From Streptacidiphilus fuscans (lineage in GTDB: Bacteria; Actinomycetota; Actinomycetes; Streptomycetales; Streptomycetaceae), in NCBI RefSeq assembly GCF_015690355.1, contig NZ_JADPRT010000018.1, positions 62,001-126,000 on the forward strand: a DNA stretch of 64,000 bases, in the 5' to 3' direction. The translations under genes were made by a program, and so were the position numbers. Below the pieces are notes generated by a model that had not been told where the DNA came from, searched no databases, and saw nothing but the letters and a program-made list of their open reading frames with translations. Within the stretch, counting starts at the first letter, position 1. Each line of letters begins with the position of its first letter. Shown here in pieces: positions 1 to 7,535 of the stretch.

Positions 1-993
1 GGTTCCACCGGCGGCACCGGCACCCAGGGCGTCTTCCCGGTCCGGACCGAACTCCTGCGCGTCTTCGCGCCGAGGGCGGCCGTCGTGATGGCCTTCCTGC
101 TGGTGCTCGGACTGGTGGGAGGGTGGTTCCTCGCCGGTCGCATGCTCGCCCCCGTCAGCCGGATCACGGCCGCCACCCGCCTGGCCGCGACCGGATCGCT
201 CTCCCACCGCATCCGGCTGCCCGGACGCAACGACGAGTTCCGCGAACTCGCCGACGCCTTCGACACGATGCTGGCCCGGCTCGAGTCCCACGTCGCCGAG
301 CAGCGGCGCTTCGCCGCCAACGCCTCGCACGAACTGCGCACCCCGTTGGCGATCTCGAAGGCGCTCCTGGACGTGGCCCGTTCCGACCCGGACCACGACA
401 GGGGCGAACTCGTCGACCGCCTCCACACCGTCAACGCCCGCGCGATCGACCTCACCGAGGCACTGCTGCTGCTCAGCCGTGCCGAGCAACGGTCCTTCAG
501 CCGAGAGCCCGTCGACCTGTCCCTGCTGGCGGAAGACGCCACCGAGACGCTCCTGCCCCTCGCAGAGAAGCGCGGCGTCACTGTCGAGACCAGCGGCGAG
601 ATCACCCCCACCAGCGGATCGCCCGCGCTACTGCTGCAGTTGACGGTCAACCTCGTGCACAACGCGATCGTGCACAACCTCCCGGCGGGCGGCAGCGTCT
701 GGGTGACCACCGGCGTCCACGGCGTCCACGGCGATCGTGTCGAGCTGACCGTCGAGAACACCGGCGAACACGTCACCCCGGAGCAGGCCGTGGCCTTCAC
801 CGAGCCGTTCCGGCGCGGCACCGAGCGTGTCCACACCGACCACGCCGGGGTCGGCCTCGGTCTGGCCATCGTCCGGACCATCACCGAGTCGCACGACGGC
901 ACCCTCACCCTCACCCCGCGTCCTGCGGGCGGGCTGCGCATCACCGTGGAACTGCCGACAGGGGACGCGCAATCCGCCCCGCACGCCCCGTAG
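1..993 (+). CDS. Sensor histidine kinase, 3' part (5' end outside window)
   Basis: The reading frame is open to the left edge, so the N-terminal sensor region is missing. What remains is a membrane segment (about nt 85-150), a HAMP linker, the dimerisation/phosphoacceptor helix with the H-box ASHELRTPL (around nt 318-345), an N-box LVHNAIVHN and the G-box GVGLGLAIV of the ATPase domain. This is the classical orthodox membrane kinase architecture. Its partner response regulator would be expected upstream, outside the window. It converges on the following minus-strand gene with only a short gap. The signal sensed cannot be told from the part present. Confidence 0.93.
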   Translation, partial: GSTGGTGTQGVFPVRTELLRVFAPRAAVVMAFLLVLGLVGGWFLAGRMLAPVSRITAATRLAATGSLSHRIRLPGRNDEFRELADAFDTMLARLESHVAEQRRFAANASHELRTPLAISKALLDVARSDPDHDRGELVDRLHTVNARAIDLTEALLLLSRAEQRSFSREPVDLSLLAEDATETLLPLAEKRGVTVETSGEITPTSGSPALLLQLTVNLVHNAIVHNLPAGGSVWVTTGVHGVHGDRVELTVENTGEHVTPEQAVAFTEPFRRGTERVHTDHAGVGLGLAIVRTITESHDGTLTLTPRPAGGLRITVELPTGDAQSAPHAP

Positions 994-1015
994 GTGTTCG
1001 GCGTCCGGCCGAAGC

Positions 1016-1918
1016 CTACTTCTGGTTGCCGGTGAACTGCGGGTCCTTCGCCTGGTCGTAGATCTGCTGGCCGGCTGCGTTGAAGGCGTGGATGTACGGC
1101 GGCACCGTCGCCGCGAACGGGGCTGCGGCAGAACTCCTGCCGGTGGAGAAGGCCGCCGCGTAGAAGAAGGCGCCGCCCGACATGAGCGCCGGGTACTGCT
1201 CCGGGTCGTTGCCGTAGCTGATGGTGATCTTGGCGACGTCCGACGTGTAGTGCCCGGCACCGAGCGCGAGGTACCGCCCTGGGCCGACCGGCTCGCCGAC
1301 GGAGTCGAAGTACTCGACGAGGTGACCGGTGCCCCACATACGGTTGTTGATGAACGTCGCCGGGACGTCCTGGCTGGTGCCGCGGTCGCCCTTGGCCTCG
1401 CACTGCACGTACTGGCCGGAGGAGTCGACGGCGACGACCGCGCCGTCCCAGTCCTGCGTGGCGGCAGGGGCGCGGACGGCGATCACCGCGTGGTAGTTCG
1501 GGGCGTCAGATCCCAGGCAGGAGGCCAGGATCCGGGCGGTGTCCCGGGTGTCGATCGGGGTCGTGGTCGTACTGGTGACCGTGAACGCGGCCGTGGGGGA
1601 GGCCGAGGCCCTGGCCGACGGCGAGACCCCTGTCGCGTTCGGACGCGGGGACGTGGCAGCGCTCGTCGGGCTTCCGCCGCTCAGCGCGGAGGCGGTCAGC
1701 GTCGGCTTGGCGGTCCCCGAGCCGCCGAAGACGGCCACGGCCGCGAAGCTCACCGCCGCGACCCCGGCCGCGACGCCCAACGGCACCCCCCACCTGTGTG
1801 GCAGCGAGGCACGCCGGTCCTGTGGATCGATCCTCGTCAGCAGGTCCTCTCGGATCCGCCGGTGGTCGGGCAGATCACGATCGGGGGGAGGCACGGGAAC
1901 ACCTTGGGTGTCGTTCAT
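1016..1918 (-). CDS. Single-pass membrane protein coupled to ECF sigma factor
   Basis: 300 residues: a cytosolic N-terminus of about 45 residues, one membrane helix (GVPLGVAAGVAAVSFAAVAVF), a Ser/Thr/Pro/Ala-rich stretch and an extracytoplasmic domain of about 190 residues. The ATG overlaps the stop of the sigma factor gene by four bases (ATGA), so the two are translationally coupled. Known ECF loci often pair the sigma factor with a membrane anti-sigma factor or sensor, and that role is inferred here. I see no HxxxCxxC zinc motif of the ZAS anti-sigma class in the short cytosolic part, so it could instead be a target or accessory protein. Confidence 0.8.
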   Translation of the reverse strand: MNDTQGVPVPPPDRDLPDHRRIREDLLTRIDPQDRRASLPHRWGVPLGVAAGVAAVSFAAVAVFGGSGTAKPTLTASALSGGSPTSAATSPRPNATGVSPSARASASPTAAFTVTSTTTTPIDTRDTARILASCLGSDAPNYHAVIAVRAPAATQDWDGAVVAVDSSGQYVQCEAKGDRGTSQDVPATFINNRMWGTGHLVEYFDSVGEPVGPGRYLALGAGHYTSDVAKITISYGNDPEQYPALMSGGAFFYAAAFSTGRSSAAAPFAATVPPYIHAFNAAGQQIYDQAKDPQFTGNQK

Positions 1919-2562
1919 CTGGCGGCCTCCTCCGCGGTGACGGGGTTGTTCGAACTGGACGGCATCGGCACGGTCGATCCGCCGGCGAGGTCGGCCCCCA
2001 ACCTGCGTCGTGCTCGGTGCAGTCTGGACTTCACGGTTCCCACCGCGACGCCCAGCGCCGCCGCGGCCGCCTGCTGGTCCAGGCCCGACCACATGCACAG
2101 TTCGACGACCTCGCGTTCGTGGCGCGGGAGCCGGGCCAGCGCCCGGTGGATCTGCGACATCCGGCGCGCGTCGTCGACCTGGCCCGCGACGCGGTCCGCG
2201 TGGTCGGCCACCGGCTCGTCGTGCGAGACGAGCCGGTGGAACAGCGCCTCCGCCCGCCGCAGCCGGCGCCTGGTGTTCGACAGCAGGCGATCGGCGATGC
2301 CGAGCAGCCACGGCAGGGCCGAGTCGCGGTCCAGGACGGTCTCCGAGCGACGACGCCAGGCATGCAGGAACACGGTCGCGGTGAGGTCCTCGGCCTCGGC
2401 CCAGTCGGCCGTCCGCCGGAACAGGTGGTTGTAGACGGTCTTCGCATGACGGTCGAAGATCCGGCCGAACGCCTCCCGGTCGCCGTCGACCGCCCGTGCC
2501 CACAACTCCCGGTCGGATATCCCTCCCGTGGGTGCGGTGGGGCCCGCGTCGTTCAGTTCCAT
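1915..2562 (-). CDS. ECF-family RNA polymerase sigma factor
   Basis: 215 residues if the ATG at 2562 is used. Region 2 is recognisable (DREAFGRIFDRHAKTVYNHLFRRTADWAEAEDLTATVFLHAW), with the DLT variant of the core-binding motif. Region 4 carries a helix-turn-helix (LDQQAAAAALGVAVGTVKSRLHRARRRL). The frame is open further upstream to 2811, but that part is Arg-rich and unlike a sigma N-terminus. No strong ribosome binding site precedes either start, so the exact start is uncertain. It would direct RNA polymerase to a stress-type regulon, and the coupled downstream membrane protein is the likely regulator or sensor. Confidence 0.9.
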   Translation of the reverse strand: MELNDAGPTAPTGGISDRELWARAVDGDREAFGRIFDRHAKTVYNHLFRRTADWAEAEDLTATVFLHAWRRRSETVLDRDSALPWLLGIADRLLSNTRRRLRRAEALFHRLVSHDEPVADHADRVAGQVDDARRMSQIHRALARLPRHEREVVELCMWSGLDQQAAAAALGVAVGTVKSRLHRARRRLGADLAGGSTVPMPSSSNNPVTAEEAAR

Positions 2563-2704
2563 GCACTGTATGTGTCCGGCACCCGGCCGAAGGTTCCCGT
2601 TGAATTCGATTATTTTGACGGTTGATTCGGTCACGATCCGGCATCTATGGTTCAGCTCCGAACCGTTGTGCACTCGATCGTCCGACCGGACGTCCACAAC
2701 GGTT

Positions 2705-2908
2705 CCCGTCGAGTCTGCCTTGGACTTCGGGACGATCCGCGCAGGTCGCGCGGTGTGCGCGCGGAGGACGAGGCGGAGCCGGGGACCCACCTCCCCGGGG
2801 TGAATCGGCATCAGGGCGGTTGCGGCGCGTGCCCGTACGCGCGGCGGCCGTGAGATGTCGTAGGGCGTGACTTCCGGCCCGAACCCGTCAGCTCACCCGG
2901 TAGACGGT
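2705..2908 (+). ncRNA. c-di-AMP riboswitch (ydaO/yuaA type)
   Basis: The leader of the NlpC/P60 gene carries hallmark blocks of the ydaO aptamer: GAGCCGGGGACCCAC then CCCCGGGGTGAATC at about 2775-2806, and GCCCGAACCCGTCAGC then TCACCCGGTAGACGG at about 2877-2907. CCGTC near 2706-2710 can pair with GACGG at 2903-2907 as the closing stem. The aptamer ends about 20 nt before the start codon, next to the ribosome binding site. In actinobacteria this class sits ahead of cell-wall hydrolase genes and turns expression down when c-di-AMP is high. The 5' boundary is approximate. Confidence 0.88.
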
Positions 2909-2929
2909 CAGGAAGAAGGAGCCCGCCAG

Positions 2930-3940
2930 ATGGCGTCCCATCGCCGTCCCGCGACGACCGGTCGCACCCGGACCCGAATATCCGCGCTCACCGTCGTGGC
3001 GGCCGCCACCGTCGGCCTCGCCACCCAGTCGGCGCAGGCGGCCCCGGCCCCCACCACCTCCCAACTGAAGTCGCAGCTCGACCAGTTGAACAGCCAGGCC
3101 GACCAGGCGGACCAGGCCTACAACCAGGCACAGGACCAGGAGCAGCAGCTCCAGCAGAAGGTCTTGATCGCGCAGGACGAGATCGCGCGGGAGCAGGCCA
3201 AGGCGAACGTCCTGCTGGACAGCATCGGCGAGATCGCCCAGAGCCAGTACGCTTCGGGCGCGGTGGACCCGACGGTGCAGCTGTTGCTCACCAGCGACCC
3301 CGGGGAGTTCCTGCAGAAGGCCTCCTCGATGGACCAGGTGACCGCGAGCGAGGCCACACAGCTGACCCTCCTTCAGTCGGTGGAGACCACGCTCGCGCGG
3401 CAGAAGGCGGAGGCGGAGCAGGAGCTCAAGGCCCTGCAGGGGGTCATCACGAAGGCCGCCGCGGCCAAGGCGACGGCAGCGGCGAAGGTCGAGCAGACGC
3501 AGAAGCTGCTCTCCTCGATGACACGTGTTCAGCGCGCCTCCTTCATCGGTGGTACCGGCTCCGGCCTGAACTACGGCGGCGCGGCCGGAGACTCCGTCGA
3601 GGCGGCGGCTTTCGCCGCGGCGAAGACCCGGATCGGCGACCCCTACCACTTCGGCTACAAGGGGCCGTCCGAGTTCGACTGCTCCGGCCTGATGATGTGG
3701 GCCTACGCCCAGGCCGGCTACCAGCTCGGTCCCGACACCTACGCCCAGCTGAACGACGGCACCCCCGTGGCCTCCGTCGCCGACCTGCGCGTCGGCGACC
3801 TGGTCTTCTTCAACGGCGGCGAGCACGTGGGCATGTGGGCGGGCAACGGCATCATCCTGCACGCGCCGCACACCGGCGCGGTCGTCCGCTTCGAATCCAT
3901 CACGACGATCGGCACGATCTACGCCATGCGCCACATCTGA
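2930..3940 (+). CDS. Secreted NlpC/P60 peptidoglycan endopeptidase (RipA-like)
   Basis: 336 residues with a Sec signal peptide (ending near AQAAPA), a long Gln/Ala-rich coiled coil (residues about 45-210) and a C-terminal NlpC/P60 domain. The catalytic Cys lies in FDCSGLMMWAY and the His in GEHVGMWAG, followed by the third polar position near IILHAP. The family cleaves peptide stems in peptidoglycan outside the membrane; the coiled coil is typical of actinobacterial division or outgrowth hydrolases. The ATG at 2930 is chosen because AGGAAGAAGGA lies 9 nt upstream; the in-frame earlier start at 2867 would lie inside the riboswitch. Expression should be controlled by the upstream c-di-AMP aptamer. 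Confidence 0.93.
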   Translation: MASHRRPATTGRTRTRISALTVVAAATVGLATQSAQAAPAPTTSQLKSQLDQLNSQADQADQAYNQAQDQEQQLQQKVLIAQDEIAREQAKANVLLDSIGEIAQSQYASGAVDPTVQLLLTSDPGEFLQKASSMDQVTASEATQLTLLQSVETTLARQKAEAEQELKALQGVITKAAAAKATAAAKVEQTQKLLSSMTRVQRASFIGGTGSGLNYGGAAGDSVEAAAFAAAKTRIGDPYHFGYKGPSEFDCSGLMMWAYAQAGYQLGPDTYAQLNDGTPVASVADLRVGDLVFFNGGEHVGMWAGNGIILHAPHTGAVVRFESITTIGTIYAMRHI

Positions 3941-4030
3941 GCCGCCGCCCTCGCCGCGCTCAGCCCAGCAGGCCGGGCCGTTTCCGACACACGGGAGCGG
4001 TCCGGCTCTGCGATTCCCCCGAAGGGCCCG

Positions 4031-4495
4031 TCACCCGCCGTCCTGAGGGTCGGCGAGGTGCAGCGACTCGGGGAAGGAGTGCTCGACCAGGCGTTGCAGC
4101 AGCGCGTGCACAGTCTTCTGCTCGTCGGCCGAGAGGACCTCGAACATCTCCCGCTGGACGTCGTCGACCACGCGCTGGGCGTGGGCGGCGAGTGCGCGGC
4201 CGGCATCGGTGGCCCGCAGTTCGAGGACGCGGCGGTTGGTCGGATGCGGCCCGCGCTCGATCAGCCCGCGGGAGACGAGGGCGTTCACCGCCGCGCCCAT
4301 GGACTGCGCGGTGAGCCCGGACCGGCGGGCGATCTCGGCGCTGGAGATGCCGGGCGTCAGCGCCACCTGCACCAGTGACCGCAGTTGGGCCAGGTTGAGG
4401 TCGAGCGGTCGCAGCGCGCGTTCCAGCCGCTGGGCGGTGGCCTGCCCGAACTGCCAGGCCAGGTACCCGGTGCGGGTGGACGGGTCGTAGATCAC
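4031..4495 (-). CDS. MarR-family transcriptional regulator
   Basis: 154 residues with the MarR winged helix-turn-helix: helices around LAQLRSLVQVALTPGISSAEIARRSGLTAQSMGAAVNALVSRGLIERG, then the wing with the family signature HPTNRRVLELRATDAGRAL. The start is GTG with GAGGAGAG upstream. It is transcribed divergently from the ABC-2-type membrane protein gene across a 91-bp gap that contains an imperfect palindrome, so it probably represses itself and that gene. MarR proteins usually release DNA upon binding phenolic compounds or on oxidation; no cysteine-based sensor is evident here. Confidence 0.93.
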   Translation of the reverse strand: MIYDPSTRTGYLAWQFGQATAQRLERALRPLDLNLAQLRSLVQVALTPGISSAEIARRSGLTAQSMGAAVNALVSRGLIERGPHPTNRRVLELRATDAGRALAAHAQRVVDDVQREMFEVLSADEQKTVHALLQRLVEHSFPESLHLADPQDGG

Positions 4496-4521
4496 CGGCG
4501 GGACTCTCCTCTCGGGAATGT

Positions 4522-4561
4522 AAGGAACCTGATAACGTGGGATCGTATTATCAGGAACCTT
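4522..4561. promoter_or_regulatory. Palindromic operator between MarR gene and ABC-2 gene
   Basis: Two 14-bp arms, AAGGAACCTGATAA (4522-4535) and TTATCAGGAACCTT (4548-4561), match as inverted repeats at 12 of 14 positions across a 12-bp spacer. The site is AT-rich in GC-rich surroundings and lies between the divergent starts. That is the position expected for a MarR-type operator overlapping both promoters. Binding by the neighbouring regulator is inferred. Confidence 0.7.
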
Positions 4562-4586
4562 ATATTATCTGAGAGGGCTGCCTGCC

Positions 4587-5774
4587 GTGTCTCCTGTGTC
4601 GCCCGCCGAGTCGGACCTGCGTTCCGAACACGCGCAGCACCCAGCGCAGTACCCCGGTCACCCCGCGTACGCCGATCACTCCGAGCACGCCGATCACCCT
4701 GAGTACGCGGAGTACGTCGGATACGCCGAGTACGCCCCGGAACCGCAGCACGCCGAGGGCGCACCGCGCCGCCACCGTGCCCACGCCATCGACGCCGCCC
4801 CGCGCGAACCGGGCTCCGCCGGCGCGAAGGGGGTCCTGCTTCCGGCGCTGATCGTGCTGGTCATCGGCTCGATATTCGTCAGCGTCTACCTCGCCGCCTT
4901 CCACGCGCCCCAGCCGCACCGCCTGCCGGTGGCCGTTGTCGGCTCCTCCCAGGCTCTCGGCCAGGTCGAGTCCGCGCTGGACACGGCGCAGCCCGGTGGC
5001 TTCGACGTCCAGGGCTACCCGGACCAGGCGGGCGCCCGCGCGGCACTCGCCCACCGCGACGTGTACGCCGCCTACATCACCACCGGCGCCACCCCCGAAC
5101 TGCTGTACGCGGGCGCCAACGGCACGGGTGTGACCGCGACGGTCACCGGCGCGTTCGGAGCGGTGGCCAAGGCGGGCGGGCAGCAGCTCACCGCCCAGGA
5201 CGTCCTGCCCTCCTCGTCCGGCGACACCCGCGGCCTGTCCGTGTTCTACGCGGCCTTCGGCGTGATCCTCGCCGGCTTCATGTTCGGCACGACGACGTAT
5301 CAGCTGGCGCCGCGGCTGGAGTACCGCTGGCGGATGCTCAGTCTGCTGACCTTCGGGGCGCTCGGCGGGGTGATGGTCGCCGTCGTCGCGGGGCATGCCT
5401 TCCACGCGCTGCCCGGTCCGTTCGTCGGCATCGCCGGCGTGGTCGCGCTGATGGCGATCGCCGCAGGCGGCGCGACCATGGCGCTGATGCGCCTGCTCGG
5501 CCCGGCAGGAGTGAGCCTGAGCTCCGTCGTGCTGCTGATCCTCGGCAACGCCAGCAGCGGCGGCATCCTGCCGGCCGACTACCTGCCGGGCTGGCTGTAC
5601 CCGTTGCACGCGATCCTGCCGGTCGGTGTCGGCGTCCGGACCATCCAGGGGCTCGCGTACTTCGACCACGACGGGCTCGCCGTCGGCATCACGGTCCTGA
5701 CGGTCTGGGTCGTCGTCTGCGCGGTGGTGCTCTACCTGCGCGACGTCTGGTCGGTGCAGGCCCGTCGGTCCTGA
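4587..5774 (+). CDS. ABC-2/YhgE-like integral membrane protein
   Basis: 395 residues. The cytosolic N-terminus (about residues 14-55) is a low-complexity tract of His, Glu, Tyr, Pro and Ala (ADHSEHADHPEYAEYVGYAEY). One membrane helix follows (VLLPALIVLVIGSIFVSVYLA), then an extracytoplasmic domain of about 110 residues and five more helices, the last near the C-terminus. This 1+5 layout is that of ABC-2 permease or YhgE/Pip-like proteins. No ATP-binding subunit gene is adjacent, so it may act alone or with a distant ATPase. Divergent from a MarR regulator, hence probably an inducible export or stress function; the substrate is unknown. Confidence 0.8.
   Translation: MSPVSPAESDLRSEHAQHPAQYPGHPAYADHSEHADHPEYAEYVGYAEYAPEPQHAEGAPRRHRAHAIDAAPREPGSAGAKGVLLPALIVLVIGSIFVSVYLAAFHAPQPHRLPVAVVGSSQALGQVESALDTAQPGGFDVQGYPDQAGARAALAHRDVYAAYITTGATPELLYAGANGTGVTATVTGAFGAVAKAGGQQLTAQDVLPSSSGDTRGLSVFYAAFGVILAGFMFGTTTYQLAPRLEYRWRMLSLLTFGALGGVMVAVVAGHAFHALPGPFVGIAGVVALMAIAAGGATMALMRLLGPAGVSLSSVVLLILGNASSGGILPADYLPGWLYPLHAILPVGVGVRTIQGLAYFDHDGLAVGITVLTVWVVVCAVVLYLRDVWSVQARRS
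4667..4736 (+). repeat. Short tandem repeats encoding the His/Glu/Tyr tract
   Basis: Imperfect units built on TACGCCGATCAC, GAGCACGCCGATCAC and GAGTACGC run through the 5' part of the membrane protein gene. They encode alternating ADH, SEHADH and PEYAEY blocks. Such units can expand or contract by slippage. Confidence 0.6.
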
Positions 5775-5868
5775 GCCGCCCGTCCGCTCAGCGGCTCTGT
5801 TGTGCCGCTGGGCGGACCTGGTTATACCCTGCGGGCGAACCGATTTCCGGTTGTCTCTGGGGGGCGAC

Positions 5869-7434
5869 ATGCACGGTGAGCCGGCTGCGGACGCGGTCGC
5901 TCTCGGACGGATCCGGCGGGCCGACGACGTGCTGGAGATGCAGCGGGCCGCCCGGAAGGGAGGCACCGAGCCGGTGCTTCGCTGGTTGGCCCGCCGCACC
6001 GGCGCCAAGGTCCTGCTGATGACCTCCGCGGGCACCCCGGCGCACCAGCCGCAGGGTCCGCTCAGCGACGCCGAGCGTCGTCTCGCGCAGCGCGGTTCAC
6101 GAGAGTTGGCCGCCGAGCGACGGCGGGGGTCGGTGGCCATCGATCAGGACGGGTTGACGTGCATCGTCCTTCCCCTCGACGGATCGCGGGGCGCGGCCGC
6201 ACCGTTTCTCGCCGCCGTGGCTCCCCGGCCGACGCCGCCTGAACTGCCGCTCCTGCTCGCGGATGCCACCTCGGTGCTGAGCCTGAGCTGGCTGGCGGAA
6301 CACGTCGGCCGCCAGCAGCGTCGACTGACCGTCGCCGAAGCCGGAACGCGCGAAGCGGTCATGCACTTGCTGTTGAACGGCCATACGTCGGCCGCGCGTC
6401 AGGTCGCGGGGGCCCTGGGCCCCGCTCTGCCCGCGACGGTGAGGGTGTACGTCATCGAGGGCCCGCCGCAGGCCCGGAGCCAACTGGCCGAGGAACTGGG
6501 CGAGGTGACCGACGACGACGTGTGGATCGTGCAGTGCCCGGTCTACGTCGACCACCTCTTCATGCTCGAGCCGGGCGACAGCGCTCCGATGCGGGTGTGG
6601 CCACCCCGTCTGGCGTCCACCTGCTGGATCGGGGAGAGCAACGCCGTGCCGCTGCGGGAAACCGCCACCGGCTACGCCCAGGCGTTCCACGCCCTCGCCG
6701 CCGCCCGCGCGGGTCTCGAACGGCAGGCCTCGTTCGCGGCCAACCCCGACCTGGCACTGGCCGTCGGTCCTACGGCGGCGGTCTGGTCGGCAACCTTCCT
6801 CGCGCCGCTCTACGCCCACCGCCCCGGACGGCCCCAGGACCCCGACAGCACGGAACTGCTGGCCACCGCCGCGTCATGGCTCAGCTTCCGCTCCAGCGCG
6901 ACGGCGCACCTGAAGATCCACCGCAACACGCTGAGCGCGCGCCTGACACTCATTCAGGAACTCCTCGGCCTGAACCTCCATCGGCTCGCCGACCAAGCCG
7001 CCCTCGCGCTCGCCCTGCGCACCGCCGCCGCCACCAAGGCCCTGGCTCCGCCGGAGGACGGTGCCGCAGAGGCGGCGTCGCCCACCTTGGACGAGCTGCT
7101 GCTCCAGCCTCGCGTCAGGGCGTGGGCCCAGGAACAGCTCCGTCCGGTCACCGCGCCCGACGTCCCGGAATGCGTCGGGGAGACCCTCGCCACCTGGCTC
7201 CGCCTGGACGCACGCATCGGCTCCACCGCGACCGCGCTGTCCGTCTCGATGTCCGCCGTGCGCAAGCGTCTGACACGCAGTGAAGCACTGCTCCAACGCT
7301 CGTTGCTGCGGTCTCCGAGCGCTGTCCACGATCTGTGGCTCGCGCTACGCGCCCTCGATCAGTGCTCGGGGTCTGTGGATCGGCTTTGGGCAGGGGAGTA
7401 CCTCCCTGGTGATGCTGTGATGGTCCCCGAGTAG
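5869..7434 (+). CDS. PucR-type transcriptional regulator with two C-terminal HTH blocks
   Basis: 521 residues. The C-terminal part has the PucR helix-turn-helix signature (SFRSSATAHLKIHRNTLSAR followed by LTLIQELLGLNL), which is followed by a second similar block around DARIGSTATALSVSMSAVRKRLTRSEALL. The N-terminal 350 residues resemble the GAF-like/GGDEF-like sensory region of this family but I cannot assign a ligand. The ATG at 5869 is chosen because GGGGGGCG precedes it; an earlier in-frame GTG at 5800 lacks such a site. The next gene is on the opposite strand, so no operon partner indicates the target. A global rather than local regulator is possible. Confidence 0.85.
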   Translation: MHGEPAADAVALGRIRRADDVLEMQRAARKGGTEPVLRWLARRTGAKVLLMTSAGTPAHQPQGPLSDAERRLAQRGSRELAAERRRGSVAIDQDGLTCIVLPLDGSRGAAAPFLAAVAPRPTPPELPLLLADATSVLSLSWLAEHVGRQQRRLTVAEAGTREAVMHLLLNGHTSAARQVAGALGPALPATVRVYVIEGPPQARSQLAEELGEVTDDDVWIVQCPVYVDHLFMLEPGDSAPMRVWPPRLASTCWIGESNAVPLRETATGYAQAFHALAAARAGLERQASFAANPDLALAVGPTAAVWSATFLAPLYAHRPGRPQDPDSTELLATAASWLSFRSSATAHLKIHRNTLSARLTLIQELLGLNLHRLADQAALALALRTAAATKALAPPEDGAAEAASPTLDELLLQPRVRAWAQEQLRPVTAPDVPECVGETLATWLRLDARIGSTATALSVSMSAVRKRLTRSEALLQRSLLRSPSAVHDLWLALRALDQCSGSVDRLWAGEYLPGDAVMVPE

Positions 7435-7535
7435 GGGGTCGTCGCGGCGTAGATGTCGCATTCTCATCGACTCGCTATCAGCCAGTTTCGCTCGCAGCCA
7501 TCAGCAGGACAGCGGGTCCTTGGCCCCGAACGCGC

